From Marinifilum sp. D737 (GTDB lineage Bacteria; Bacteroidota; Bacteroidia; Bacteroidales; Marinifilaceae): a stretch of 64,000 nt of DNA. The position numbers were made by a program, and so were the translations under genes. The DNA is taken from assembly GCF_026672275.1 (NCBI RefSeq), contig NZ_JANQCD010000001.1:186001-250000 (forward strand). The letters are read 5' to 3'. Positions within the stretch are counted from its first letter, which is position 1. Each line of letters begins with the position of its first letter. Positions 1-7,333 of the stretch are shown one piece after another. Under the pieces are notes generated by a model. The model was given only the letters and a program-made list of their open reading frames with translations, ran no database searches and was not told the DNA's origin.

Positions 1-246
1 AGACAAATAACTTATTGCACAATGTCGGCTGTCTTGCTAACTTTTTCGTATAGCAAACAAACCATTTTCAAGTTTAATGATTTGATTGAGAGTAATTTTA
101 CAGCATATGCCATTTTAATATGACTTTCATTTTTCCCACTACTTTTTATCAAACGAAGTAATCAAAAAGCAATTCAAAAATATCAAAAATCCTTACAGGA
201 AAAGCAGGAATTAATTTCTAAGATTGATAGGGAATTGAAGATTTAA
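1..246 (+). pseudogene. 3' remnant of an unknown membrane/coiled-coil gene
   Basis: Frame 1 is open from the window edge to TAA at 244-246 except for one in-frame TGA at 121-123. The reading is a short hydrophobic stretch (TAYAILI, stop, LSFFPLLFI) followed by a charged helix-prone tail rich in K, Q and E (for example QKYQKSLQEKQELISKIDRE). This looks like a membrane helix plus a coiled-coil C-terminus interrupted by a stop. The 5' part lies outside the window, so the family cannot be named. It could instead be chance open sequence; the amphipathic tail is the main argument for a real relic. Confidence 0.35.
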
Positions 247-928
247 TTTATGGATGCTCCTCTTCTATGTAAGTTAATTGCATAGAAGATAATTGAATGC
301 AAGAAGCTTTTGTAAGTACTAGTCAGAAATGAGAAAACGCTCTCATCATCAGTCATTACAAGCTCCGACTATCATGGGAGATTTACCGAAGCAAGAAGCA
401 AGCGAAGACCATATTCATTTATACACAATTCTGCCGGTAAGAATACAGCTTGTTTAACATCGAAACAAGGCTCAATTTTAAAAAATTTAGTCAAGATTTT
501 TCAGGATGACTTATGATAGCTATCCTATCTTCTGAAAACCTATAAACCAAGTCCGGTCCAAATGCAAAGATGCCCCTAAATCTTTCCATTTGAGCTCAGC
601 AAATTAAATTCCTGTAACAAATTAATATACCTCCTAAGATTGTTTTCCGACTGACTTTCTCATTTCTATGAAAGAAACCTGTCAGATCTGGAGAAAAATT
701 GTTGAAAAATGGTGAATTTTCATAGCATACAGCAACTTACAGACAAATAGAATATTGCACTGTTGAACATATGGTAATGTTGTGGCAATACTATGGTTGG
801 CAAATTGAGCATAGTGTATTTTTATAGGTAGGGTGGTAAATTATCTATGGTAGATATTTTGTTTTTGAAAAAAGAAGCTTCTAAATTAGGATTGAAAATT
901 TTACATAACTTTTAAAATTTAGTGGCTT
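247..928. other. intergenic stretch, no convincing gene
   Basis: About 680 bases with no supported gene. It holds an 8-bp hairpin (262-269 with 281-288), a distant 12-bp inverted match (325-336 with 656-667), a 42-codon frame at 329-457 that resembles nothing I recognise, and a segment at 741-760 that nearly repeats window bases 1-20 (17 of 20 identical). The mixture of short repeats and broken frames suggests decayed mobile or duplicated DNA. Confidence 0.4.
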
Positions 929-2452
929 ATGAAAAAAGGATTATTTTTACTTTTGCTTGTGTTTGCATTTGGTTGCAATCATGACGAAATCGTTGAGGAA
1001 AAATACTTAAGTGGTGAACATAAAGCGCTTACGATTGAAAAAGGAAGATTGAAATTTGCCAGTAAAGAAGCTTTGCAAGACAAATTAAAAGAAATCAATG
1101 AGAAAAGTATCGAAGAAATTTATAAAGATTTTGAAATCCTTTACAGAAAAGATTTCTTATCTCTAAGGCCAATCGCAAACCCTGATGATATTGATAAATT
1201 AAATACTCTTCTTCAGTCATATAAAGAAAGGCCTATCCTTAAAAATGTCATCCATTCAACTAATACATTAAAATCCTCAGATCCTGAGAATCTATTTGAG
1301 GAAACGAACAATATCGTTTCAGATGATGATTTTGCTGGCTTACTAAACGAAAATGGTGAAATACAAATTGGTGATACTTTGTTTAAATACACCGAGAGTG
1401 GTCTTTATTTTGTGCATATTAATGACACGGCTCATTTAAATACTTATTTATCCGAAAAGAAAGATCAATTACTTCTGGATAATAAAACCAAAAGGGCTGC
1501 AGCAATGGAAAGAGAAGTTTCGATTGATGATCGAATAACAAGGTTCAGAATCCCCTCATCAGAACATAACAGTGGGAATGGCCGGACTCCCAGTAAGCCC
1601 GATCTTACAAACTTAACGAATGAAATGCAAAAGATTGTTAGTAAATGGGAGGCTACCAAAGGTAGACAGACTACCATTGCCGGCTGGTTTGGTAAGCGTA
1701 GGGTTGCCTATGCCCGGGTGAGTAGTCACAGAAGGGCAAAATTGATTTACACGAACCAAGATTTTAAACTTTGGGCTAAGACAGGAGTAGAAGTAAAATA
1801 TCAAAAAAAGGGAAGTGGTATTTGGTGGAGATACGAAGCTGATGAAATTATACTTGGCATTAATGAATTCTCGTACTATGTAGAGCACAAAACAGATTAT
1901 GTCGAAAAAATTCCTAAAACAACATGGTATTGGGAAAACCGTGTTTTTAATGAGCATTTACAAGATATTACACATGGAGTTGATAAATATCCAGATATCC
2001 CTATTTTAAGTAAAATTAAAGTTGTTGTAAATCTAAAGAAGTTAAATCTGCGAAAATATGGTATTACAGCTCCAGATAAAGTTACTCTTTCACCTAACAT
2101 GTTGAAAAAACTGGGTTGGGATTTATTGAACGCTGAATTTATAAAGATTTTAAAAGGACTGGGAAGAAATCCAAAAGAGGCAGAACAACTTTCTATGACT
2201 GCTATTTCTGGCAACAAAATTTATTTTATGAATTTTAATTACACTGAGCGAAGAACGAATTCACGTCGATTAAAGAAGATTTATGCTAGAAAATATCAAA
2301 CCCCTATTATAGTTTATGATCCAAACAAGAAAACAAACTTTAGAATAAAGCCTGATTTTACGGATCTCACAACAAACAAAACCATAACTGTTGATTTTTA
2401 CGGTGGCGTCAAAAGAGGGGATAAATGGTATGGTAAAAGACTTTATTATTAA
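929..2452 (+). CDS. surface-type lipoprotein of unknown function
   Basis: A 507-residue protein. Residues 1-16 are a hydrophobic signal ending in the lipobox-like AFGC, so Cys16 is the likely lipidation site. The next residues (N-H-D-E) place acids just after the Cys, as in the lipoprotein export signals that send Bacteroidota lipoproteins to the cell surface. The rest is highly charged, with a basic aromatic region around residues 230-310 (IVSKWEATKGRQTTIAGWF, GIWWRYEADEI) and a basic C-terminus. I recognise no family. A small beta-barrel-like gene follows after 16 bp, so the two are probably co-transcribed. A broken partial copy of residues about 232-274 lies at 3018-3170. The ATG with the signal sequence directly behind it supports the start. 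Confidence 0.75.
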   Translation: MKKGLFLLLLVFAFGCNHDEIVEEKYLSGEHKALTIEKGRLKFASKEALQDKLKEINEKSIEEIYKDFEILYRKDFLSLRPIANPDDIDKLNTLLQSYKERPILKNVIHSTNTLKSSDPENLFEETNNIVSDDDFAGLLNENGEIQIGDTLFKYTESGLYFVHINDTAHLNTYLSEKKDQLLLDNKTKRAAAMEREVSIDDRITRFRIPSSEHNSGNGRTPSKPDLTNLTNEMQKIVSKWEATKGRQTTIAGWFGKRRVAYARVSSHRRAKLIYTNQDFKLWAKTGVEVKYQKKGSGIWWRYEADEIILGINEFSYYVEHKTDYVEKIPKTTWYWENRVFNEHLQDITHGVDKYPDIPILSKIKVVVNLKKLNLRKYGITAPDKVTLSPNMLKKLGWDLLNAEFIKILKGLGRNPKEAEQLSMTAISGNKIYFMNFNYTERRTNSRRLKKIYARKYQTPIIVYDPNKKTNFRIKPDFTDLTTNKTITVDFYGGVKRGDKWYGKRLYY

Positions 2453-2468
2453 ACTGTAATACTAAATT

Positions 2469-3005
2469 ATGAAATCTATAATAATATTTATTTTTGGACT
2501 GTTTTTTATGTCATTTATCTCAAAGCATGCTAATTCTCAAATTCATATAGGAGTTGGAATTAATTATGGGAATAGGATTGAAGGGGCTGAGTGGGCATCT
2601 TCAAATGATTTATTACCTGGATTTGATGAAGCACATTCTTTTGGACTAGAGTTTAAAGGAGTTTATGATTTAAATTCTAATTGGGCTTTGGCCTCTTCAT
2701 TACAATATTACTTTCCAAGATATCCCAATAGACGAAGAGAGCATAAGGGAAGCATAAATCTAAACGTTCATAGGGTTATTTGGAATGAATCTGCTGCCCA
2801 AGTATACATTTTAGCGGGGATAAATAACTCCATGATATATTATCGTTCCAAAGACAGACCAAAATCTTTTTCTAAATCAAAGCTTGGTACTACTTTAGGA
2901 ATTGGGTTTAAAACAAAAGGAAAGCATCAATTTTACTCTGATTTGAAATGGAATACTCCTTTTAACAGTCCAATTTTTTCAATAGGTGTATTATTTAGAT
3001 TATAA
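2469..3005 (+). CDS. secreted outer-membrane beta-barrel-like protein
   Basis: 178 residues. An N-terminal hydrophobic signal (about 1-23, ending near A-N-S before QIHIG) is followed by alternating polar/hydrophobic glycine-rich strands (GVGINYGNR, FGLEFKGVYDL, LGTTLGIGFKTKGKHQFY) and a C-terminal strand ending in FRL. This is the usual look of a small OmpA/OmpW-like barrel in Bacteroidota. It follows the lipoprotein gene by 16 bp and probably shares its transcript. Specific function unknown. A barrel with a surface lipoprotein partner is suggestive, but nothing here shows transport. Confidence 0.6.
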   Translation: MKSIIIFIFGLFFMSFISKHANSQIHIGVGINYGNRIEGAEWASSNDLLPGFDEAHSFGLEFKGVYDLNSNWALASSLQYYFPRYPNRRREHKGSINLNVHRVIWNESAAQVYILAGINNSMIYYRSKDRPKSFSKSKLGTTLGIGFKTKGKHQFYSDLKWNTPFNSPIFSIGVLFRL

Positions 3006-3017
3006 CTTCATGTAAAT

Positions 3018-3170
3018 GAAATGTAAAAGATTGTTAGTAAATGGGAAATGACCAAAGGTAGGCAGACTACTATTGCTGGCTGGTTTGATAAGCGTAGAGT
3101 TGCTTATGTGCGGGTGAGTAGTGCGCAGAAGAGCAAAAAAGATGAAATACCTGGAAAGGCTATAGAATGA
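3018..3170 (+). pseudogene. broken partial copy of the 929-2452 lipoprotein gene
   Basis: Bases 3018-3140 closely repeat 1622-1745 of the lipoprotein gene in the same reading frame. The copy reads E-M-stop-KIVSKWEMTKGRQTT then IAGWFDKRRVAYVRVSS, against EMQKIVSKWEATKGRQTT then IAGWFGKRRVAYARVSS. CAA (Gln) has become TAA at 3024-3026. Similarity fades after VSS, and the frame ends at TGA 3168-3170. The copy has no start, signal or C-terminus, so it is a non-functional duplication remnant just behind the barrel gene. Confidence 0.85.
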
Positions 3171-3194
3171 TTTTTCAGAAGTAATTTTTTACAT

Positions 3195-3224
3195 GGGATA
3201 CAAGTGCTTGCAAACTTGTATCCC
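3195..3224 (+). repeat. perfect 11-bp inverted repeat just upstream of a start codon
   Basis: gggatacaagt (3195-3205) and acttgtatccc (3214-3224) are perfect reverse complements around an 8-nt loop. The hairpin ends 14 bases before the ATG at 3239. There is no T-run, so it is not a classical terminator. It could be a 5' UTR hairpin, an operator, or the end of the duplication behind it. Confidence 0.6.
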
Positions 3225-3238
3225 GAAAATACCAAGCA

Positions 3239-3817
3239 ATGAAAAAAATCAAATTTATTTATATCATTTTTTTATTCCTTTTGTTTGACCCCAAAACCAT
3301 TTGTGCACAAGCAGAGAATAAAAAAGACATTCATCAAACCATTATTGAGTTCGATTTCAGTTTTAAATTACATCAACATGCTAGAAACGAGACGAATGAA
3401 GAAGTTTCAGTAATAAACGTAGTTGACAATTTCTTTGGTGTCCGGTACACAAATGCTTTTTTCATTAAAAAGGATTTATCAATAGGTCTAGGAATTGGTT
3501 TGGAAATGGCACCTGTTACCGAATTTCCAATTGTACTTGATATAAGAAAATATTTTGGTGAGAAAATAAACAAAAATTACATGGTTTTTAATGTCGGGCA
3601 AGCATATAGCGGATATTCCGGTTTTGGGACCTGGCTGGGCGAACTTGGTTTTGGACGCAACATTAAACTAGGTAAAAAATCGACTTTAAATATAAGTACA
3701 AATTATCAGTTAACTTACTTAAAATGGGGCAAGGTAAACGAAACAAATTCTTCAAGTAGGTGGGTGAAAAATTTCTATACCAATTCGCTAGCAATAAAAG
3801 TGGGGTTAATGTTTTAA
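3239..3817 (+). CDS. secreted beta-barrel-like protein
   Basis: 192 residues with a clear signal peptide (about 1-24, cleavage near ICA-QAE). The mature part has alternating strand patterns (FFGVRYTNAFFIKKDLSIGL, GFGTWLGELGFGRNIKLG, NSLAIKVGLMF) ending in a hydrophobic strand, typical of small outer-membrane barrels. It is not obviously a copy of the 2469 gene. No family recognised. It is separated from its upstream neighbour by the lipoprotein relic and an 11-bp hairpin and has its own A-rich leader. Confidence 0.6.
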   Translation: MKKIKFIYIIFLFLLFDPKTICAQAENKKDIHQTIIEFDFSFKLHQHARNETNEEVSVINVVDNFFGVRYTNAFFIKKDLSIGLGIGLEMAPVTEFPIVLDIRKYFGEKINKNYMVFNVGQAYSGYSGFGTWLGELGFGRNIKLGKKSTLNISTNYQLTYLKWGKVNETNSSSRWVKNFYTNSLAIKVGLMF

Positions 3818-4002
3818 CTAAAATACATAAATTAATATACTCAGAAAAGAATCTTCATCATGCCACTATATTTGCTTTTAGTAATGCTTTAAAGGTGATT
3901 GTCAATTGTATAGGTTTGGCTGACAGGAGCCATAACTCCAGGTATATTAAACGAATATTCAACAGGGAATTTTTGAATTTTGGATCAATCAATAATCCAA
4001 TT

Positions 4003-4035
4003 AGAGACTGTTAATATTAGCAGTCTCTTTTTTTT
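4003..4035 (+). terminator. rho-independent terminator
   Basis: agagactg (4003-4010) pairs with cagtctct (4021-4028) around a 10-nt loop and runs into eight T. It closes the transcript of the barrel gene ending at 3817. The stretch 3818-4002 in front of it holds nothing I can support. Confidence 0.85.
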
Positions 4036-4079
4036 AAATATTATGATCTCAATTTTGATTAATAAAACTTCATCTCAAC

Positions 4080-4733
4080 ATGAAAAAAACAAAATATTAT
4101 ATTTCAATAATTATGGTAATATTCCTAATAAATAATGTATTCTGCCAGGTTATTGAAAAAGAAGAGAAGATTCTAACGAATGTATCTGTAATGATTGGAA
4201 GTGGATATTGTTTTGGCTCTGCGGAAGGAGGTATGGGTTTTAATGTAGAAATCCCCTTTGAATTCTATAATTATTTTGAAATTTCACCGGCCGTATCTTA
4301 TGCAAGGCTAAATTCTAATTATGAAACAAGTGTGTATATAAAAAAATATCCTGACAATGGTGAGACATTAATGTACGATCTGACAAATGGCTCTTTTGGA
4401 GAAGATAAATTTTCGGGAGCTACATATAATCAACTCAATTTAGATTTAAATTTTCGCTTTAAACCATTAAGGATAATTGGAAGATCGGAAAAGCACAATA
4501 TTGGAATTGGATTGGGCTATGGATTTAAATCCGGGACAAATATTTCAGAAGATTCTGAAAAAAACGGTACATATTGGCTGAGCTATTCCAATTGGCACAC
4601 ATGGGATATAAACCTGCTTTTTGACTACAATTATAAAATATCAGATAAGCACAGAATAGGCATATTTTTCAATTCATATGGAGGAAATAATGGCTATGAT
4701 CAAATTGGACTTTTCTTTCATACTAACATTTAA
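4080..4733 (+). CDS. secreted beta-barrel-like protein, paralogue of the next gene
   Basis: 217 residues. A signal peptide of about 22 residues ends at VFC before QVIEKEE. The body is glycine/aromatic strands (VSVMIGSGYCFG, FEISPAVSYARLNSNYETS, HNIGIGLGYGFKSGT) and ends GLFFHTNI. It aligns over most of its length with the protein at 4819-5451, sharing SPxVSYAR, NYET, YPDN, IGxGYGxKSG, HxxGIxFNxYGGNxGY. The two are tandem duplicates, probably outer-membrane barrels. Function unknown. Confidence 0.65.
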   Translation: MKKTKYYISIIMVIFLINNVFCQVIEKEEKILTNVSVMIGSGYCFGSAEGGMGFNVEIPFEFYNYFEISPAVSYARLNSNYETSVYIKKYPDNGETLMYDLTNGSFGEDKFSGATYNQLNLDLNFRFKPLRIIGRSEKHNIGIGLGYGFKSGTNISEDSEKNGTYWLSYSNWHTWDINLLFDYNYKISDKHRIGIFFNSYGGNNGYDQIGLFFHTNI

Positions 4734-4818
4734 TACTTCATTGTAAAGCAGAACACATGGTAGAAAAATCACTTCAACTACTTGTGCTAAAACTAATGAT
4801 GAATGAATTATTATTAGC

Positions 4819-5451
4819 ATGAAAAAAATTAAAATTATATTGATCTTAAGTTTACTAAGTTGCCAGTTTACAATTGCTCAGCAAAAGGTTTCCACCTCGT
4901 TGCGAGTTGGTGCAGGTATGACAGTTAATGCTGGAATAGATGGTTTGGGGTTTAGTATGGAACTACCTGTTGGTGTTACTAAATTTTTAGAATTATCTCC
5001 ATCAGTTTCGTATGCTCGCATTGCCCCGAACTACGAAACAGATTATAGTCACCGGGTGTATCCCGACAATTCAAAAAACTCCTTATCATACGGGGGAAGA
5101 TCTTATGAACTTGGAACTTCCAATTTCTTTAAATCAGCCGACAGTCAATTTGGAATTGATTTAAATCTCAGAATCAAACCCCTTGTCTTATTTAAGAAAG
5201 AAGGGAAATTTGATTTTGCAATAGGTGTTGGTTACGGTTATAAAAGTGGGATTGATTTAATGGAAACTTCATCGGATGATGGTAACTACTGGATAACACA
5301 TCAATCGTGGAATTCGATGGAGTGGAACCCCATATTGGTAGATGTAAATTACCAACTTAACAATAGGCATAAACTGGGCATTCATTTTAACGATTATGGA
5401 GGAAACGATGGATATACTTTGTTGGGCATCCATTTTATAACAAAACTATAA
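4819..5451 (+). CDS. secreted beta-barrel-like protein, paralogue of the previous gene
   Basis: 210 residues with a signal peptide of about 20 residues (cleavage near TIA-QQK) and the strand and glycine pattern of a small outer-membrane barrel. It shares SPSVSYARIAPNYET, the YPDN turn, FAIGVGYGYKSG and HKLGIHFNDYGGNDGY with its upstream neighbour, 85 bp away. The copies have clearly diverged, so the duplication is not recent. Transcription probably ends at the hairpin at 5653-5684. Confidence 0.65.
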   Translation: MKKIKIILILSLLSCQFTIAQQKVSTSLRVGAGMTVNAGIDGLGFSMELPVGVTKFLELSPSVSYARIAPNYETDYSHRVYPDNSKNSLSYGGRSYELGTSNFFKSADSQFGIDLNLRIKPLVLFKKEGKFDFAIGVGYGYKSGIDLMETSSDDGNYWITHQSWNSMEWNPILVDVNYQLNNRHKLGIHFNDYGGNDGYTLLGIHFITKL

Positions 5452-5652
5452 TGAAGTGCATAGCCTAAGCTAAGGCAATATTTATAAACGAAACATAAAC
5501 TCAAAAGGACGAAATATTTATTTAGAATTTGATTATTTGTAGTTAAAAGATTTATATTTCAAGGATTTTGAAGAGAAGAACGAGAGGAACAAGAAGAAAG
5601 TATTACAGAATAGTCAGCACGTTTGTCTTCATATTAATATTCATTTGTAACA

Positions 5653-5684
5653 CCCGGTTGTATGAAAGTGCAGCCGGGATTTTT
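5653..5684 (+). terminator. probable terminator after the barrel genes
   Basis: cccggttg (5653-5660) pairs with cagccggg (5671-5678), with one G-U pair and a 10-nt loop, then ATTTTT. It lies about 200 bp behind the last barrel gene at the edge of the 21-bp-period tract. Confidence 0.6.
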
Positions 5685-5869
5685 ATAAAACTTTCTGAAA
5701 GGCCCGCGCAGGCTAGGTAAAAATGCGCAGCGCGGCTTAAAAGTGTGCAGATTTGGCATAATTTGCCGCAGTGCGATGAGAAAAGTTCGCAGCGGAGCAT
5801 ATTTTTGCGCAGCGCCTCATAAAAATGCGAAGGCCGATGTGATATTTGCGCAGCACACCTGAAAATCAA
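5660..5869. repeat. degenerate about 20.5-bp-period array, GC-rich (array A1)
   Basis: A GC-rich island in AT-rich DNA filling the gap between convergent genes. The core gcag (once gaag) sits at 5670, 5708, 5727, 5747, 5768, 5789, 5809, 5829 and 5850, that is steps of 38 (two units), 19, 20, 21, 21, 20, 20, 21. Units start with an A/T-rich run (aaaaatgcgcagcgc-like) and end in cat/tga/tta. No two units are identical, so it is not a simple tandem repeat. The region 5452-5652 before it shows nothing further. Confidence 0.7.
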
Positions 5870-6568
5870 CTATCCATTCTTCACAATCAAATCCAGTAGG
5901 TCAGGTTTTAGTATTGATACTTTTTTATCTGCAATTTCAATAATACCATCGTTATGAAACCTGGTGAGTGAATTGATAACACTTTCTTTAGAGCATCCAG
6001 CCAATGAAGCAAGTCCTATGCGAGTTACGGGCAATGTGAAAGTTGAACTAGCATAAATTTCGCTTAGCTCCTGAAGAATAAAGGCCAATGATCCTTCTAC
6101 ATTTTTTCCGGAAATACGGCAAGTTCGATGTAACATCATGCTTGTGCTTAATGACATGTGACGTACGAGTTTAAGCGCAAATTCTCCATTCTCTTTTAAC
6201 AGGCTTTGAAACACATCCATATTTATCATTCGAATGCTTGCTTCTTCCAAGGCAACTGCCGAAAAATCAAAACTTTTACAAGCAAAGCTACAGGGTAGGC
6301 CTATAAAAGAACCACTTCCCAATAGTCCTACTGTTGAAATTTTTGAATCGTTGCTTACATCCACTTTGGTGATGCCTTTTTCCAAAAAAAGGATGTGAGA
6401 GGCAACATATCCTTGCTTGATTATGGTTTCACCCTTGGCAAATTGAAGTAGAGTGGTGGAATTTTCCACCAATGTTTTTTGATCAGGAGTTAAAGCATTA
6501 AAGCAATCTTTGGCGCTAATCGACTCTTGTTTACATTGTTGCCCTTTGGTTAGAAATTCGATATTCAT
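5870..6568 (-). CDS. Crp/Fnr-family transcriptional regulator
   Basis: 232 residues: a cyclic-nucleotide-binding-type beta-roll (about 25-145, GETIIKQGYVASHILFLEKG) and a C-terminal winged helix with the recognition region GLASLAGCSKESVINSLTRF (about 185-204). Cysteines at 12, 22, 93, 97, 150 and 192 invite thought of an Fe-S or thiol sensor, but the N-terminal spacing is not the FNR pattern. The gene diverges from an OsmC-family gene whose products handle peroxides or thiols, so that gene is a plausible target. A good Bacteroidota promoter lies at 6612-6640. Confidence 0.85.
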   Translation of the reverse strand: MNIEFLTKGQQCKQESISAKDCFNALTPDQKTLVENSTTLLQFAKGETIIKQGYVASHILFLEKGITKVDVSNDSKISTVGLLGSGSFIGLPCSFACKSFDFSAVALEEASIRMINMDVFQSLLKENGEFALKLVRHMSLSTSMMLHRTCRISGKNVEGSLAFILQELSEIYASSTFTLPVTRIGLASLAGCSKESVINSLTRFHNDGIIEIADKKVSILKPDLLDLIVKNG

Positions 6569-6611
6569 TTTCTCAAGGAATTTACGGACTGAAATTGATA
6601 TTAAATTCCAC

Positions 6612-6640
6612 CAAATATAGTGAAACTATGCATTGCCCAA
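6612..6640 (-). promoter_or_regulatory. promoter of the Crp-family regulator
   Basis: On the minus strand TTG (6640-6638), an 18-nt spacer and TATATTTG (6619-6612) match the Bacteroidota primary-sigma consensus TTG-N17-23-TAnnTTTG. A palindrome atagt-gaa-actat (6617-6629) overlaps the -7 and spacer and could be an operator. Confidence 0.65.
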
Positions 6641-6648
6641 TAATTTTG
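6641..6648 (+). promoter_or_regulatory. possible -7 element for the OsmC-family gene
   Basis: TAATTTTG matches TAnnTTTG exactly, 54 bp upstream of the ATG at 6703. No good -33 TTG is visible at the right distance, which would fit a promoter needing an activator such as the divergent Crp-family protein. Confidence 0.35.
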
Positions 6649-6702
6649 AGTGTAGTTGGGATGAGGCATTTTTAAGGATCAATTTAAATATTAAAGAATA
6701 AG

Positions 6703-7158
6703 ATGTCAGATTTAAAGTTTAGAGTTAATGCTCATAGTGAAAACCCAACCAAAACAGTTGTAAAAGCACGAGGGTTTGAAATTGTTATTGATGAACCGGC
6801 AGAATTAGGAGGAACCAATGAGGGAGCCAATCCGGTGGAGTATATCCTGGCCGCTTTTTGTGGATGTATTAATGTAATGGCGCATGTTATTGCCAATGAA
6901 ATGAACATTGAATTGCGTTCGGTAAAAATTAAAATGGCAGGAGAGTTAAATCCTGATAGATTATTTGGCAAATCTTTCGAAGATAGAGCGGGCTATAAGG
7001 CGATAGAGGTATCGATTGAGCCAGATTGTGATGCTAGCGAGGAAGAGTTGACAAAATGGATGGAAGCAATAGAGGACAGATGCCCTGTATCAGATAATTT
7101 AAGAAATATAACTCCTGTTGAGTTGAAATTAAAAACCAAAAAGTTGGTTAAAGCTTAA
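6703..7158 (+). CDS. OsmC/Ohr-family protein
   Basis: 151 residues, normal length for the family. OsmC-type proteins reduce organic hydroperoxides with two active cysteines. Here they are in AAFCGCINVMA (Cys53/Cys55) and DRCPVSDNL (Cys127), the two conserved positions; the NPVEYILAA helix preceding the first is also typical. The gene diverges from the Crp-family regulator with 134 bp between them and is followed by its own terminator. Subgroup (OsmC, Ohr or YhfA-like) is not clear from sequence alone. Confidence 0.88.
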   Translation: MSDLKFRVNAHSENPTKTVVKARGFEIVIDEPAELGGTNEGANPVEYILAAFCGCINVMAHVIANEMNIELRSVKIKMAGELNPDRLFGKSFEDRAGYKAIEVSIEPDCDASEEELTKWMEAIEDRCPVSDNLRNITPVELKLKTKKLVKA

Positions 7159-7182
7159 AATATATGGTTCTATTATAGAATA

Positions 7183-7278
7183 TAGTGGGTAACTAAATAG
7201 CTTGACCTTGTAATGCCCACTTTGGTCAATGCAACAAGCTAAAGGTAGATAATAATGAATCTAAAGAATTACCCACTA
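7183..7278. other. nested inverted repeats, possible structured RNA
   Basis: Three nested pairings: tagtgggtaa (7183-7192) with ttacccacta (7269-7278); tagcttg (7198-7204) with caagcta (7235-7241); gacc (7204-7207) with ggtc (7224-7227). All are perfect, in the 3' region behind the OsmC gene and before its terminator. It may be a folded 3' UTR or a small RNA; no known family recognised. Confidence 0.4.
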
Positions 7279-7303
7279 CAAATCATATAGAGCAAATATA
7301 TTG

Positions 7304-7333
7304 ACCACCACTACAGAAAGGTGGTGGTTTTTT
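7304..7333 (+). terminator. rho-independent terminator of the OsmC-family gene
   Basis: accaccac (7304-7311) pairs with gtggtggt (7321-7328) around a 9-nt loop, followed by six T. The T-run overlaps the stop codon of the convergent gene at 7332. Confidence 0.88.

Noticed and set aside
329-457. 42-codon frame in the left intergenic region
   Set aside because: No recognisable family or start signal.
3760-4014. 84-codon plus-strand frame behind the barrel gene
   Set aside because: Overlaps the barrel gene in another frame and resembles nothing known.
5603-5869. 88-codon minus-strand frame across array A1
   Set aside because: Composition comes from the GC-rich repeat; overlaps a terminator; no family.
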